A model generated the notes under the pieces. The model had not been told where the DNA came from. It did no database searches and was given only the letters and a program-made list of their open reading frames with translations. The position numbers were made by a program, and so were the translations under genes. 47,276 bases of DNA from Streptomyces triticisoli (GTDB taxonomy: Bacteria; Actinomycetota; Actinomycetes; Streptomycetales; Streptomycetaceae). Positions 1 through 7,388 of this stretch are shown in pieces. Location of the stretch: NCBI RefSeq assembly GCF_003270085.1, contig NZ_QFDQ01000269.1:1-47276 (forward strand), in the 5' to 3' direction. The first letter of the stretch is position 1, and every line of letters starts with the position of its first letter.

Positions 1-3
1 GAA

Positions 4-40
4 GGGGCGGGGCCGGGGTGGCGTACCCCGGCCCCGCCCC
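4..40. terminator. Strong stem-loop terminator
   Basis: A perfect 16-bp GC-rich inverted repeat (4-19 with 25-40) closes a 5-nt loop. It is typical of Streptomyces terminators without a long U-tract and probably ends a gene lying left of the window. Confidence 0.75.
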
Positions 41-187
41 CTCGGCTGTCGGCGGCCGGCCCGGCGTGCCGGTCAGCGGGCTCCGGCTCAGCGAAGCAGT
101 GTGCGAACGTGGCGACCTCACCCTCACACCCCGCAGCGCGCAGCGCGCAGAGTGACGGCACACCACCGCACCGCCCACAGAGAGCAT

Positions 188-210
188 CCGTACGCTCACA
201 CAGCGTACGG
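188..210. promoter_or_regulatory. 9-bp perfect palindrome upstream of the ATPase gene
   Basis: CCGTACGCT (188-196) and AGCGTACGG (202-210) form an exact inverted repeat around a 5-nt spacer, 47 bp before the start codon at 258. It could be an operator or a leader hairpin; the binding factor is not identifiable. Confidence 0.4.
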
Positions 211-257
211 GGCTTCCTCCTGGCGTGCGCCCCCGTGCGCCCCTCACGGTGGCCCTC

Positions 258-692
258 ATGAACGTGACCACACCCCACGCATCCAGCGCCATCAGGACAT
301 TCGCGCAGCAGCTGTCCTCCACCCGTCGCGGCGCACGGCTCGCCCGGCTGCTCGCCGCGGCGGAGTTGCGGGCCTGGCAGGTGTCACCGTCCGTGGTCGA
401 ACGCGCGGAGCAGATCGTGGCGGAGCTGAGCGCCAACGCGGCGCTGCACGGCCGGGTCCAGGGCCGTGACTTCCGCCTGACGCTCCGTCTCGACCCGGCG
501 GCCGGCCTGCTGCGGATCGAGGTGACCGACGCGCGTGGGGACCGGCCCCCCTCCGCCGGTACGGACTTCACCACGCCCCCGGACGCGGAATCGGGTCGCG
601 GCCTGATCCTGGTCACCGCCCTGGCCGACCGCTGGGGCACGGAGCCGTATCCGCCCGGCGGCAAGACCGTCTGGGTCGAGTGTGCGTGGTGA
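258..692 (+). CDS. Anti-sigma-factor-type ATP-binding regulator (HATPase_c_2)
   Basis: The 144-residue protein has the GHKL/histidine-kinase-like ATPase fold of the RsbW/SpoIIAB family, which in Streptomyces is a large set of small cytoplasmic regulators of sigma factors. An N-box (ELSANAALHG), a G1-like VTDARGD and a G2-like SGRGLILV segment appear in the expected order. The ATG at 258 is preferred over the in-frame GTG at 225 because homology-like sequence begins just after it. No anti-anti-sigma partner or sigma gene is adjacent, so the target cannot be named. The family call is firm and the partner unknown. Confidence 0.8.
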   Translation: MNVTTPHASSAIRTFAQQLSSTRRGARLARLLAAAELRAWQVSPSVVERAEQIVAELSANAALHGRVQGRDFRLTLRLDPAAGLLRIEVTDARGDRPPSAGTDFTTPPDAESGRGLILVTALADRWGTEPYPPGGKTVWVECAW

Positions 693-763
693 GCACATTC
701 GCACAGCCCGCTCGATCGGGTGAAGCCGCCGCCGTTCCGGTACGTCACTCCTCCACGGACGGT

Positions 764-1777
764 ATGGCCAACGGTATGGCAACCAAGAAGTACACGGTCA
801 CACTCCCCGAGGAGCCGGCCGAGGCCATCCGTGCCGAGGTGGGCCCCGGGGGTTTCAGCCGCTATGTCACGCACGCCATGGAGCGCCAGCGGGAGCAGGA
901 CCGGCTCGGGGAGGCGGTCGACTGGTGGGAGAAAGAGTACGGCCAGGTCACCGAGGCCGAGTTGGCCGAAGCCGAGGCAGAGCGCAGGGAGATCGAGCGC
1001 CGGCACGCCGAGCCGGCACGTGCCCGGCGAGTGGCCGCAGGAGAACCGGTCGAGCCGACATCCGAGCAACAGCGGAAGGATGCGGCGCGAGGGGGAAACC
1101 GCCTACCTGCTGGACCGCGAGGGCCTCTCGCGGTGGGTCCGCGGCGAGCGGCGGACGGGCGTCCGGATCAAGGACGCCCACAGGCTCGGCGTCCGTGTGA
1201 TGACCACGTCGATGACCTTGATCGAGGCGTACGACGTACGGACCTACCTCCCGGCCCGGCACTGGGCACTTTCCCGTGTTCACGTCGAACCGGTGACCGA
1301 GGAGATCGCCCAGGAGGCGATCGGGCTGCTCGAGGAGACCGACCTCCACGGTCACAGGTACGCCATCGACGCGGCTCTCGCCGCCGTCGCCCTGCGACAA
1401 CCGGGGCCGGTCACCGTCTTCACCTCCGACGAGGACGACCTGCGCAAGCTGTGCGGGGACCGTGTGGTGGTCAGGAACTTGTGAGGACGCCACTCCGGCG
1501 CGGTCGGCGGCTTCGGCCAGTGTGGGCCGCACCGTCCGGCTCCAGCACAGCCATCACCTCGACGAGGCCGCCACCGGCCGCATGCGACTCGGCTTCGTGC
1601 CGTACGGGCCGGGTGGCGCCCCGTGCCCGGTCGCGGACGCGAAGCACAAGACGGAGAAGCGGGGCGGCCACCCGGATGCCGGCCTGTACCGGATGCCGGC
1701 GTACTGCACTGCCCTCGGCCCGGACCAGGCACCGGGGGGATCGCTCGCCGACGCCGAGGAGGTCGTGCGGAGGATGA
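764..1777 (+). CDS. VapB-like antitoxin whose frame has no stop before or within the toxin gene
   Basis: The first roughly 105 residues look like a Streptomyces antitoxin paired with PIN toxins. They open with a ribbon-helix-helix-like segment (KYTVTLPEEPAEAIR), then GGFSRYVTHAMERQ and a charged helical tail. Normally such a gene stops at or just before the toxin start. Here the frame stays open across the whole toxin gene (1080-1484) and into the McrC remnant, ending only at 1777, so residues after about 105 are an out-of-frame reading of other genes. This suggests loss of the original stop by a small indel or an eroded 3' end. ATG 764 and ATG 776 are both possible starts. Confidence 0.5.
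   Translation: MANGMATKKYTVTLPEEPAEAIRAEVGPGGFSRYVTHAMERQREQDRLGEAVDWWEKEYGQVTEAELAEAEAERREIERRHAEPARARRVAAGEPVEPTSEQQRKDAARGGNRLPAGPRGPLAVGPRRAADGRPDQGRPQARRPCDDHVDDLDRGVRRTDLPPGPALGTFPCSRRTGDRGDRPGGDRAARGDRPPRSQVRHRRGSRRRRPATTGAGHRLHLRRGRPAQAVRGPCGGQELVRTPLRRGRRLRPVWAAPSGSSTAITSTRPPPAACDSASCRTGRVAPRARSRTRSTRRRSGAATRMPACTGCRRTALPSARTRHRGDRSPTPRRSCGG
1080..1484 (+). CDS. PIN-domain toxin (VapC-like ribonuclease)
   Basis: This 134-residue protein fits a PIN-domain RNase, the toxin of type II toxin-antitoxin systems. All four acidic positions are visible: Asp in AYLLDREGLS, Glu in MTLIEAYD, Asp in YAIDAALAAVAL and Asp in VFTSDEDDL. The start ATG at 1080 follows GGAAGG directly, and the gene lies wholly inside the open antitoxin frame, so it may be translated by coupling. 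The catalytic residues are intact although the partner antitoxin looks damaged, which is unusual because free toxin should be selected against. VapC-type function is inferred from the fold. Confidence 0.7.
   Translation: MRREGETAYLLDREGLSRWVRGERRTGVRIKDAHRLGVRVMTTSMTLIEAYDVRTYLPARHWALSRVHVEPVTEEIAQEAIGLLEETDLHGHRYAIDAALAAVALRQPGPVTVFTSDEDDLRKLCGDRVVVRNL
1525..1740 (+). pseudogene. McrC-family restriction subunit remnant
   Basis: One frame here reads YGPGGAPCPVADAKHK, then PDAGLYRMPAYCTALG. This matches the nuclease core of McrC/LlaJI-type subunits, where DAKYK and a LYQMLAYCTAL-like helix follow each other. There is no start codon context, the upstream catalytic Pro-Asp is replaced, and the match ends within about 65 codons, whereas a full McrC is several hundred residues. 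It is therefore a leftover from a degraded modification-dependent restriction locus. The identification rests on recalled family sequence. Confidence 0.5.
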
Positions 1778-1816
1778 GGAACGGCCGACGCGGTCCGACG
1801 CGGCCTCCTGGTGCGG

Positions 1817-2401
1817 CTACTTCACTTTCCACTCGCCGGTCTGGTCGGCGAACCCGGAGTCCATGGTGAACTGCACGGTGTCGAGCTTCGCCGCCTTGGG
1901 GACTTCGAAGACGATCCAGCCGAGGCCCTTGGCGCCGGGCTTGAGCTTCAGGCCGGAGGACATGGACGGCCCGGCCGTGATGTCCGCGAAGGTGGAGTCG
2001 AACTGCTGCCCCTCGCTGTCGGCGACCTGGGCGCCGTTGGACGGGCTGTCGCTGTAGGCCGCCTTACCGGTGTTGACGAGCTGGAACTGCACGCCGACGA
2101 GTCGCTTGCCGGAGTCGGGCTCGAGGAACTCGTTGGCCGACTTGGCGGGGTCGGCGACCTTGACGACGGTGACGTCGAGTTGGCTGCCGCTCTTCATGCC
2201 CTTCAGAGTGAGGGTGTCGCCGACCTTGGCGACCTCGGGGGCGGCGGCCTTCTCCTTCTTGGCGTCCTTGCCGCTGTCCGCCTTGGCGGTGGCGTTCTCC
2301 TTCGGCTTGTCGACGACGGTGCTGCCGGTGTCGCAGGCGGTGAGGGTGAGCGCGCCGATGGCGGCGACAGCGGCGGCGGCGATTCTGGTACGGGCGTACA
2401 T
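1817..2401 (-). CDS. DUF4352-type secreted lipoprotein
   Basis: The 194-residue product starts with a lipoprotein signal ending in LTLTAC (lipidated Cys about residue 23). A Lys/Glu/Ala-rich linker follows, then an immunoglobulin-like DUF4352 domain carrying VGVQFQLVNTGK and LGWIVFEVP. DUF4352 proteins are membrane-anchored extracytoplasmic proteins of unknown ligand. The ATG at 2401 is preceded by a G-rich ribosome binding site (GGGGGGA). Upstream lie a good sigma-70-like promoter and four direct repeats resembling PhoP boxes, so phosphate-responsive control is plausible. Confidence 0.8.
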   Translation of the reverse strand: MYARTRIAAAAVAAIGALTLTACDTGSTVVDKPKENATAKADSGKDAKKEKAAAPEVAKVGDTLTLKGMKSGSQLDVTVVKVADPAKSANEFLEPDSGKRLVGVQFQLVNTGKAAYSDSPSNGAQVADSEGQQFDSTFADITAGPSMSSGLKLKPGAKGLGWIVFEVPKAAKLDTVQFTMDSGFADQTGEWKVK

Positions 2402-2475
2402 GGTCCCCCCAAGGACAGTGCTGTGTTGTTCACGACGCGCTCCCGCAGACTTCCGTCGGCGGGAGCTCACGGATG

Positions 2476-2505
2476 AGCATAGATAGTGTGCGTTGATAAT
2501 GTCAA
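2476..2505 (-). promoter_or_regulatory. Sigma-70-type promoter of the lipoprotein gene
   Basis: On the minus strand TTGACA (2505-2500) is followed after 18 bp by TATGCT (2481-2476), about 75 bp ahead of the lipoprotein start, in a locally AT-rich stretch. The -35 hexamer is a perfect consensus match, uncommon in Streptomyces. Confidence 0.6.
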
Positions 2506-2570
2506 CGGAGCAATTTGAACTGTTTACGCAGGGATCCGAGGGCATCAGATACACCATGAAGGCACTGGAT

Positions 2571-2614
2571 CGACAGTGAACCGGCAGTGAACCGACAGTG
2601 AACCGACAGTGAGG
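2571..2614 (-). promoter_or_regulatory. Four 11-bp direct repeats resembling a PhoP (PHO) box
   Basis: Four contiguous 11-bp units, read on the minus strand as GTTCACTGTCG with one or two substitutions (2571-2581, 2582-2592, 2593-2603, 2604-2614), lie about 65 bp upstream of the -35 hexamer. Streptomyces PhoP binds tandem 11-nt units of the form G(G/T)TCAYYYR(G/C)G. The dominant unit here agrees at 9 of 11 positions and has the exact period. Control of the lipoprotein gene is inferred from orientation and distance. SARP-type activators also bind 11-bp-phased repeats and are the main alternative. Confidence 0.55.
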
Positions 2615-2776
2615 TGTTTCCGCCGGGGAAGGCGGCGGCCGCAAGGGGCTCGCCGCGGCCGGCGCGAACGTCATCGCCGCACCGTGCTGGTCAGCGGCTC
2701 CCAGGAGCTCGCCGGTGTTCGGGGGAAGCCCTTCGCGGGGCCGTGAGTCCGTTCGTCCTGATTCTCTGACGAAACG

Positions 2777-4435
2777 TCACTCGTCGGGTTCGAGCGCGCC
2801 GTTGGCGAGGCCGTCCCGGGCCAGTTCGGTGGCCTCGCGGCTCAGTTCGGCGACTTTCCTGGCGTGTTCCTCGAACTCCTGAAGGGCGCGGAAGGCCGCG
2901 CCGTACCGGCGCTGCTCGGCGATGTCCATCTGGGGGACGCGTGCGCCCTTGCCGTCGAGGCGGAACGTTCCGCTCGCACTGGTGGACCGGCGGGTGTTGG
3001 CCGCACTGCGCAGGAACCCCTGCAGGAAGTCGGTGTCGAGCTGGTCGCTGACGGACACCGGCTCCGCCTCGCCGTACTCGACGAGGCCGGCCCGGGCGAG
3101 GTCGGCGACACTGACGGAGGGGCCGTCCGCGGCGCTGTGGCGTTCGCCCGCGGTGAGGGCCGGCAGCAGTTCGGCGAGCACGCGCACGTGTTCCGCCAGC
3201 TCGCGCCGCAGCTGCTGGTATTCGGCCGGGTAGTCGCGGTGGGACTCCTCCACGTACCGGCCGGGGGTGAGGTCCACGACGTCGTCGAGCAGCTCGATGA
3301 GGGAGACGTCCGCCGTCTGGTCCGGCCGTGCGTCCAGGGGGCCGTCCGGGTCGTTGCCGGTCAGGTCGACCATGCGGACGCTGGTGACCGCGTCGCCCAG
3401 GGAGCCCGGACGGCGCAGCTGCCAGATGTGCACGGGCAGCGCGTGCGAGGCGGCCGTGCCCGACGGCAGGGCGGTGACCTGGGTGAGGATGCCACGGCGT
3501 ACGAGCTCGGCACGGATACGGCGGCCGGCCTTGCGGTAGGCGACCGAGGCGGGCATGACCATCAGTATCCGGCCGCCGGGGGCGGTGTGCGCGTACGCGT
3601 GCTGCAGCCAGGCGAGTTCGCCCTCGGCTCGGGACGGGGTGCCCAGTTCCCACCGCGGGTCGAGGAGAAGCTCCTCGCGGCCCCAGTCGGTGCCGCCGAC
3701 GGGTGGGTCGCAGACGACCAGATCGGCTCCGAGGCCCGCCCAGCGGTCGTCGCGGAGGGAGTCCCCCGCGACGATCTCGACGTCGGTACGTCCGGTGAGG
3801 TCGGCGCGCAGCTGCGCGAAGCGGGCGCTGCGGGTGTCCACCTCCTGGCCGAACCGCCGCGGCCCCCGCTCGGGGCCGACGGAGAGCAGGAGGGTGCCGA
3901 TGCCGCAGGCCGGGTCGAGAACGGTGGCGTCGGCGGCGACTTGGCCGGCCAGGTGCCGTACGGCCCGGACGACGCGCGGCGAGGAGATCTGGTCGGATCC
4001 GGCACGGCGTACGGAGTCGGTGAAGCGCTCGGCGAGAGCGTCGGCCACCTCGCCGGGCGAGCCGCTGTCCGCCAGGCGCCGGGCCAGGCCGGCGGCGTCC
4101 TCCGGGAGGGCGGCCGGCCTCTTCGCCCGGGTGTCGGCGAGGACCGTGGCGACATCGGCGAGCCCGGCCACCATGTCGTCGCCGTAGGCTCCGCGCAGCA
4201 CCTGCCAGAGCTTGACTTCCTCCGAGAGGTCCTGTCCCTTGCGCTGCTTGTCCAGCCACGCCTGGACCTCGGCAAGATCGAAGAGCGGACTGTTGGCGCT
4301 TCCACCCGTCGGCGCGGGGAAGTCGTCGTACCGCCGCCGCCAGTTGGACACCGCGGCCCGGGTGACGCCCGCGAGCCGCGCGATCTCGGAGCCGGTGACC
4401 AGAGGACCGGCTGGTGGGGCGGCGTTGTCCGTCAT
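2777..4435 (-). CDS. Orphan N6-adenine DNA methylase (HsdM-like) with N-terminal HTH
   Basis: The 552-residue enzyme has an N-terminal helix-turn-helix (about residues 14-36, IARLAGVTRAAVSNWRRR), then a class I SAM-dependent methyltransferase domain. Motif I is DPACGIGT (174-181). The catalytic motif IV position reads DPPV (243-246) in place of the usual NPPF/Y or DPPY. The C-terminal 150 residues are helical and charged, as in HsdM-like proteins. No specificity or restriction subunit is adjacent, so it is either an epigenetic regulator or part of a stand-alone family. ATG 4435 fits the start of the HTH; inverted repeats just upstream could be autoregulatory. Confidence 0.75.
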   Translation of the reverse strand: MTDNAAPPAGPLVTGSEIARLAGVTRAAVSNWRRRYDDFPAPTGGSANSPLFDLAEVQAWLDKQRKGQDLSEEVKLWQVLRGAYGDDMVAGLADVATVLADTRAKRPAALPEDAAGLARRLADSGSPGEVADALAERFTDSVRRAGSDQISSPRVVRAVRHLAGQVAADATVLDPACGIGTLLLSVGPERGPRRFGQEVDTRSARFAQLRADLTGRTDVEIVAGDSLRDDRWAGLGADLVVCDPPVGGTDWGREELLLDPRWELGTPSRAEGELAWLQHAYAHTAPGGRILMVMPASVAYRKAGRRIRAELVRRGILTQVTALPSGTAASHALPVHIWQLRRPGSLGDAVTSVRMVDLTGNDPDGPLDARPDQTADVSLIELLDDVVDLTPGRYVEESHRDYPAEYQQLRRELAEHVRVLAELLPALTAGERHSAADGPSVSVADLARAGLVEYGEAEPVSVSDQLDTDFLQGFLRSAANTRRSTSASGTFRLDGKGARVPQMDIAEQRRYGAAFRALQEFEEHARKVAELSREATELARDGLANGALEPDE

Positions 4436-4467
4436 GCGGACAACCGTACACGGCCTCCGTCCCCCCA

Positions 4468-4522
4468 TCAACGAAAAACGCGTTGACGTGGTACACGTCC
4501 GGCAAGGTTCCCTCACGTGTAC
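4468..4522. promoter_or_regulatory. Two inverted repeats upstream of the methylase gene
   Basis: TCAACG (4468-4473) pairs with CGTTGA (4481-4486), and GTACACGT (4491-4498) pairs exactly with ACGTGTAC (4515-4522). Both lie 33-88 bp upstream of the methylase start in the divergent region shared with the cytochrome oxidase gene. The methylase's own N-terminal HTH is one candidate ligand. Confidence 0.4.
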
Positions 4523-4584
4523 TTCGCCCTTTCCTGTTGGAGGCCGGCGCGTACGTCCGGTTCCGTGCCGGCCCTGGTGCAGAA

Positions 4585-4632
4585 GGGGCTGTTGGTCCCT
4601 GTCCGGAGGGTCGGGCAGGGACTGTTCGGCCC
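4585..4632 (+). promoter_or_regulatory. Paired 15-bp imperfect palindromes ahead of ctaD, DevR/OsdR-box-like
   Basis: Boxes at 4585-4599 (GGGGC-TGTTG-GTCCC) and 4618-4632 (GGGAC-TGTTC-GGCCC) share one architecture and start 33 bp apart, three helical turns. They resemble the GGGAC...GTCCC palindromes bound by DosR/DevR-type hypoxia and dormancy regulators, which Streptomyces has as OsdR. They lie 130-180 bp upstream of the oxidase start. The assignment is by resemblance only; the spacer is one base longer than in the mycobacterial box. Confidence 0.4.
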
Positions 4633-4763
4633 TGTCGGGACCCCGTACCGATCCGGTGATCATTGGGCGGCGGCCGGGAGGGTGCCGGTCCGGTTCCCCG
4701 GCCGGAGCACCTCCGGGGCGTCGTTCCAACGATGAAGAGAAACAGATCGGGAGGCACCGTCCG

Positions 4764-6515
4764 GTGGACGAGGTGCGGATACAACAGGCGGCGGCCGTGC
4801 GGCTGCCGGACGCGGTCGAGGCGCCGGACGCAATCGAGGCGCCCGCCGCGACCGCGGCGACGGGCCGGGAGGAGGCCGGCGGACGGCCGACCTGGGTGGA
4901 GTGGCTGACCACCACCGACCACAAGAAGATCGGGACGCTCTATCTCGTCACCGCCTTCGCGTTCTTCGTCGTCGGCGGCGTCATGGCGCTGGCGATGCGG
5001 GCCGAGCTCGCCCGGCCCGGACTGCAGATCATGTCGAACGAGCAGTTCAACCAGGCGTTCACGATGCACGGCTCGATCATGCTGCTGATGTTCGCGATGC
5101 CGTTGTTCACCGGCTTCGCGAACTGGATCATGCCGCTGCAGATCGGCGCCCCCGACGTCGCCTTCCCCCGGCTGAACATGCTCGCCTACTGGCTGTTCCT
5201 GTTCGGTTCCGTCATCGCCGCGGGCGGCTTCCTCACCCCGGGCGGGGCCGCCGACTTCGGCTGGTTCCTGTACGCCCCGCTGTCGGACGCCGTCCACTCG
5301 CCGGGGATCGGTGCCGACCTGTGGATCATGGGCGTGGCGCTGTCCGGCTTCGGCAGCATCCTCGGCGCGGTCAACTTCATCACCACGATCATCTGCATGC
5401 GGGCACCGGGCATGACCATGTTCCGCATGCCGATCTTCACCTGGAACGTGCTGCTGACCGCGCTCCTCGTCCTGTTCGTCTTCCCCGTGCTCGCGGCGGC
5501 CCTGTTCGCCCTGGAGTGCGACCGCAAGTTCGGCAGCCACATCTTCGACGCGGCCACCGGCGGAGCCCTGCTGTGGCAGCACCTGTTCTGGTTCTTCGGC
5601 CATCCCGAGGTGTACATCCTGGCGCTGCCGTTCTTCGGCATCGTCTCCGAGGTGATCCCCGTCTTCTCCCGCAAGCCGATGTTCGGCTACATCGGCCTGA
5701 TCGGCGCGACCATCTCGATCGCCGGTCTGTCGCTGACGGTGTGGGCCCACCACATGTACACCACGGGCGGGGTCCTGCTGCCGTTCTTCGCCTTCATGAC
5801 CTTCCTGATCGCGGTGCCGACCGGGGTGAAGTTCTTCAACTGGATCGGCACCATGTGGAAGGGCAGCCTGTCCTTCGAGGCCCCGATGCTGTGGACGGTG
5901 GGCTTCCTGGTGACGTTCCTCTTCGGCGGGCTGACCGGCGTGATCCTGGCCTCCCCGCCACTGGACTTCCACGTCACGGACTCGTACTTCGTGGTGGCGC
6001 ACTTCCACTACACGGTGTTCGGCACGGTCGTGTACGCGATGTTCGCCGGCTTCCACTTCTGGTGGCCGAAGTGGACCGGCAAGATGCTCGACGAGCGGCT
6101 CGCCAAGATCACATTCTGGACGCTCACCGCCGGTTTCCACCTGACGTTCCTGGTCCAGCACTGGCTGGGCGCCGAGGGCATGCCGCGCCGGTACTCCGAC
6201 TACCTGGACGCCGACGGCTTCACCTTCCTCAACACCCTGTCCACGATCGGGTCGTTCGTGCTGGGCCTGTCGATCCTGCCGTTCTTCTACAACGTGTGGC
6301 GGACCGCCAGGTACGGCAAGCCGGTCGGCGTCGACGACCCGTGGGGCTACGGCCGTTCGCTGGAGTGGGCCACGTCCTGCCCACCGCCGCGGCACAACTT
6401 CGTCTCCCTGCCCCGGATCCGCAGCGAGTCCCCGGCGTTCGACCTGCACCATCCGGAGATCTCCGGGGTCGCCGAGGGCTCCGAGGGCTCCGAGGCGGAA
6501 GCGGCGGCGAGGTAG
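4764..6515 (+). CDS. ctaD: Cytochrome c oxidase subunit I (aa3-type), stand-alone copy
   Basis: The 583-residue polytopic membrane protein is the catalytic subunit of the respiratory heme-copper oxidase. The metal ligands are present: His102 (HGSIMLL, heme a), His280 with the cross-linked Tyr in HPEVY, His329/330 (WAHHMY, CuB), and His413/415 (HFHY, hemes a3 and a). The D-channel region GAPDVAFPRLN and the conserved tail SLEWATSCPPPRHNF are also intact. Subunits II and III and the bc1 genes are not adjacent, so this is probably the second ctaD seen in many Streptomyces, borrowing other subunits. GTG 4764 has a GGGAGG site about 9 bp upstream; GTG 4773 is an alternative. Confidence 0.92.
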   Translation: MDEVRIQQAAAVRLPDAVEAPDAIEAPAATAATGREEAGGRPTWVEWLTTTDHKKIGTLYLVTAFAFFVVGGVMALAMRAELARPGLQIMSNEQFNQAFTMHGSIMLLMFAMPLFTGFANWIMPLQIGAPDVAFPRLNMLAYWLFLFGSVIAAGGFLTPGGAADFGWFLYAPLSDAVHSPGIGADLWIMGVALSGFGSILGAVNFITTIICMRAPGMTMFRMPIFTWNVLLTALLVLFVFPVLAAALFALECDRKFGSHIFDAATGGALLWQHLFWFFGHPEVYILALPFFGIVSEVIPVFSRKPMFGYIGLIGATISIAGLSLTVWAHHMYTTGGVLLPFFAFMTFLIAVPTGVKFFNWIGTMWKGSLSFEAPMLWTVGFLVTFLFGGLTGVILASPPLDFHVTDSYFVVAHFHYTVFGTVVYAMFAGFHFWWPKWTGKMLDERLAKITFWTLTAGFHLTFLVQHWLGAEGMPRRYSDYLDADGFTFLNTLSTIGSFVLGLSILPFFYNVWRTARYGKPVGVDDPWGYGRSLEWATSCPPPRHNFVSLPRIRSESPAFDLHHPEISGVAEGSEGSEAEAAAR

Positions 6516-6518
6516 GCC

Positions 6519-7061
6519 ATGTCGCACGCTGTTGCCGCCCTGGGAACCGCCGTGTTCACCGTCTCCGGCTGCGTCTGGTACGTGCCGGCCCTCGCCGACC
6601 TGCGGGCCGGCGCCGACCGGCCCTGCTCCCGGCGTCTCGCTGCCGCGGCCTGCGTGACCGGCTGGGCCGGCGCCGGTGCGGTCGCCGTACTGCTGCTCGT
6701 GGCCGAAGGCTGGCGGACCCCGGCCGTCGCGGCCGTCGTCGGCGCCGCCACCGCCACCGCCCTGCGCCTGTGTGCCGCCGTACGGCGCAGACGCGAGGCG
6801 CGGGAGACCGCTCACCACTGGGCACGGCTGGGCCACGTTCCGCCTCCGGTCGGTACGGGCCGCTCCCGGAACGTCGTCGTCGCCGTCGTGGGCTGCGGCA
6901 TGGCCGCCGCCGTGGCCGTCGCGGTCTGGCAGGCCGCCTCCGGCCCGGGCGGCGACGCGAACTGGGCGGCGGCGGCCGCCGCTTCGGCCACCGTCATGGG
7001 GGTGTTCCTCATCGCGGCGGCCGTGTACGCCCGGGCGGCTGCCCAAGGGCCTCGGAGTTAG
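6519..7061 (+). CDS. Small membrane protein downstream of ctaD
   Basis: The 180-residue Ala/Val-rich protein has about four hydrophobic segments (residues 5-25, 45-65, 70-90, 125-175) with an Arg-rich cytoplasmic loop. No known domain is recognised. It starts 3 bp after the ctaD stop, so it is almost certainly cotranscribed and may be an oxidase accessory or assembly factor, but nothing in the sequence proves this. A strong terminator follows. Confidence 0.7.
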   Translation: MSHAVAALGTAVFTVSGCVWYVPALADLRAGADRPCSRRLAAAACVTGWAGAGAVAVLLLVAEGWRTPAVAAVVGAATATALRLCAAVRRRREARETAHHWARLGHVPPPVGTGRSRNVVVAVVGCGMAAAVAVAVWQAASGPGGDANWAAAAAASATVMGVFLIAAAVYARAAAQGPRS

Positions 7062-7064
7062 CCG

Positions 7065-7096
7065 CTGCGGCCGGTGGGCATGCCCGCCGGCCGCAG
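7065..7096 (+). terminator. Terminator of the ctaD operon
   Basis: A 15-bp stem (7065-7079 with 7082-7096, one G-U wobble) with a 2-nt loop begins 4 nt after the stop codon at 7061. Confidence 0.75.
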
Positions 7097-7104
7097 GCGC
7101 TACG

Positions 7105-7305
7105 TCACGGCCTGCCGTCGTCGCTGCCGGGGTGCCGTGCCGCGGTGAGGAGGGCCTCCCTCAACCCCTCGGAGTCCATGGCCACGAGCCGCGGTACGGC
7201 CTTGTTCCAGCGCTCGGCCGTGTCGTCCAGCGTCCGGGCGACGGTCCGGCGCATCCCACGGCCGGCCGCGGCGAGGACGACGCCCCCGGACCGCGGCCCC
7301 CGCAC
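7105..7305 (-). CDS. Short hypothetical protein, possibly a gene fragment
   Basis: A 66-codon frame with almost only G or C in third positions reads as genuine coding sequence (RTVARTLDDTAERWNKAVPRL, then a short amphipathic helix). It starts with GTG at 7305 or ATG at 7254, has no convincing ribosome binding site, and lies between a terminator and the STM4015 gene on the other strand. The family is not recognised. It may be the C-terminal remnant of a larger gene. Confidence 0.4.
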   Translation of the reverse strand: MRGPRSGGVVLAAAGRGMRRTVARTLDDTAERWNKAVPRLVAMDSEGLREALLTAARHPGSDDGRP

Positions 7306-7388
7306 AGTCCGTCCACGGCGATGTCAGAGCGGCTTGGTAGAACTTTCCGCGAACACCAACCCCGTTCGGGTCTCAGGAGGCCAGCGAC

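Noticed and set aside
2691..7046. A 1451-codon open frame on the minus strand spanning the methylase and ctaD region
   Set aside because: It is antisense or out of frame to genes with clear family motifs. Arg/Pro/Gly-rich composition marks a GC-driven shadow frame.
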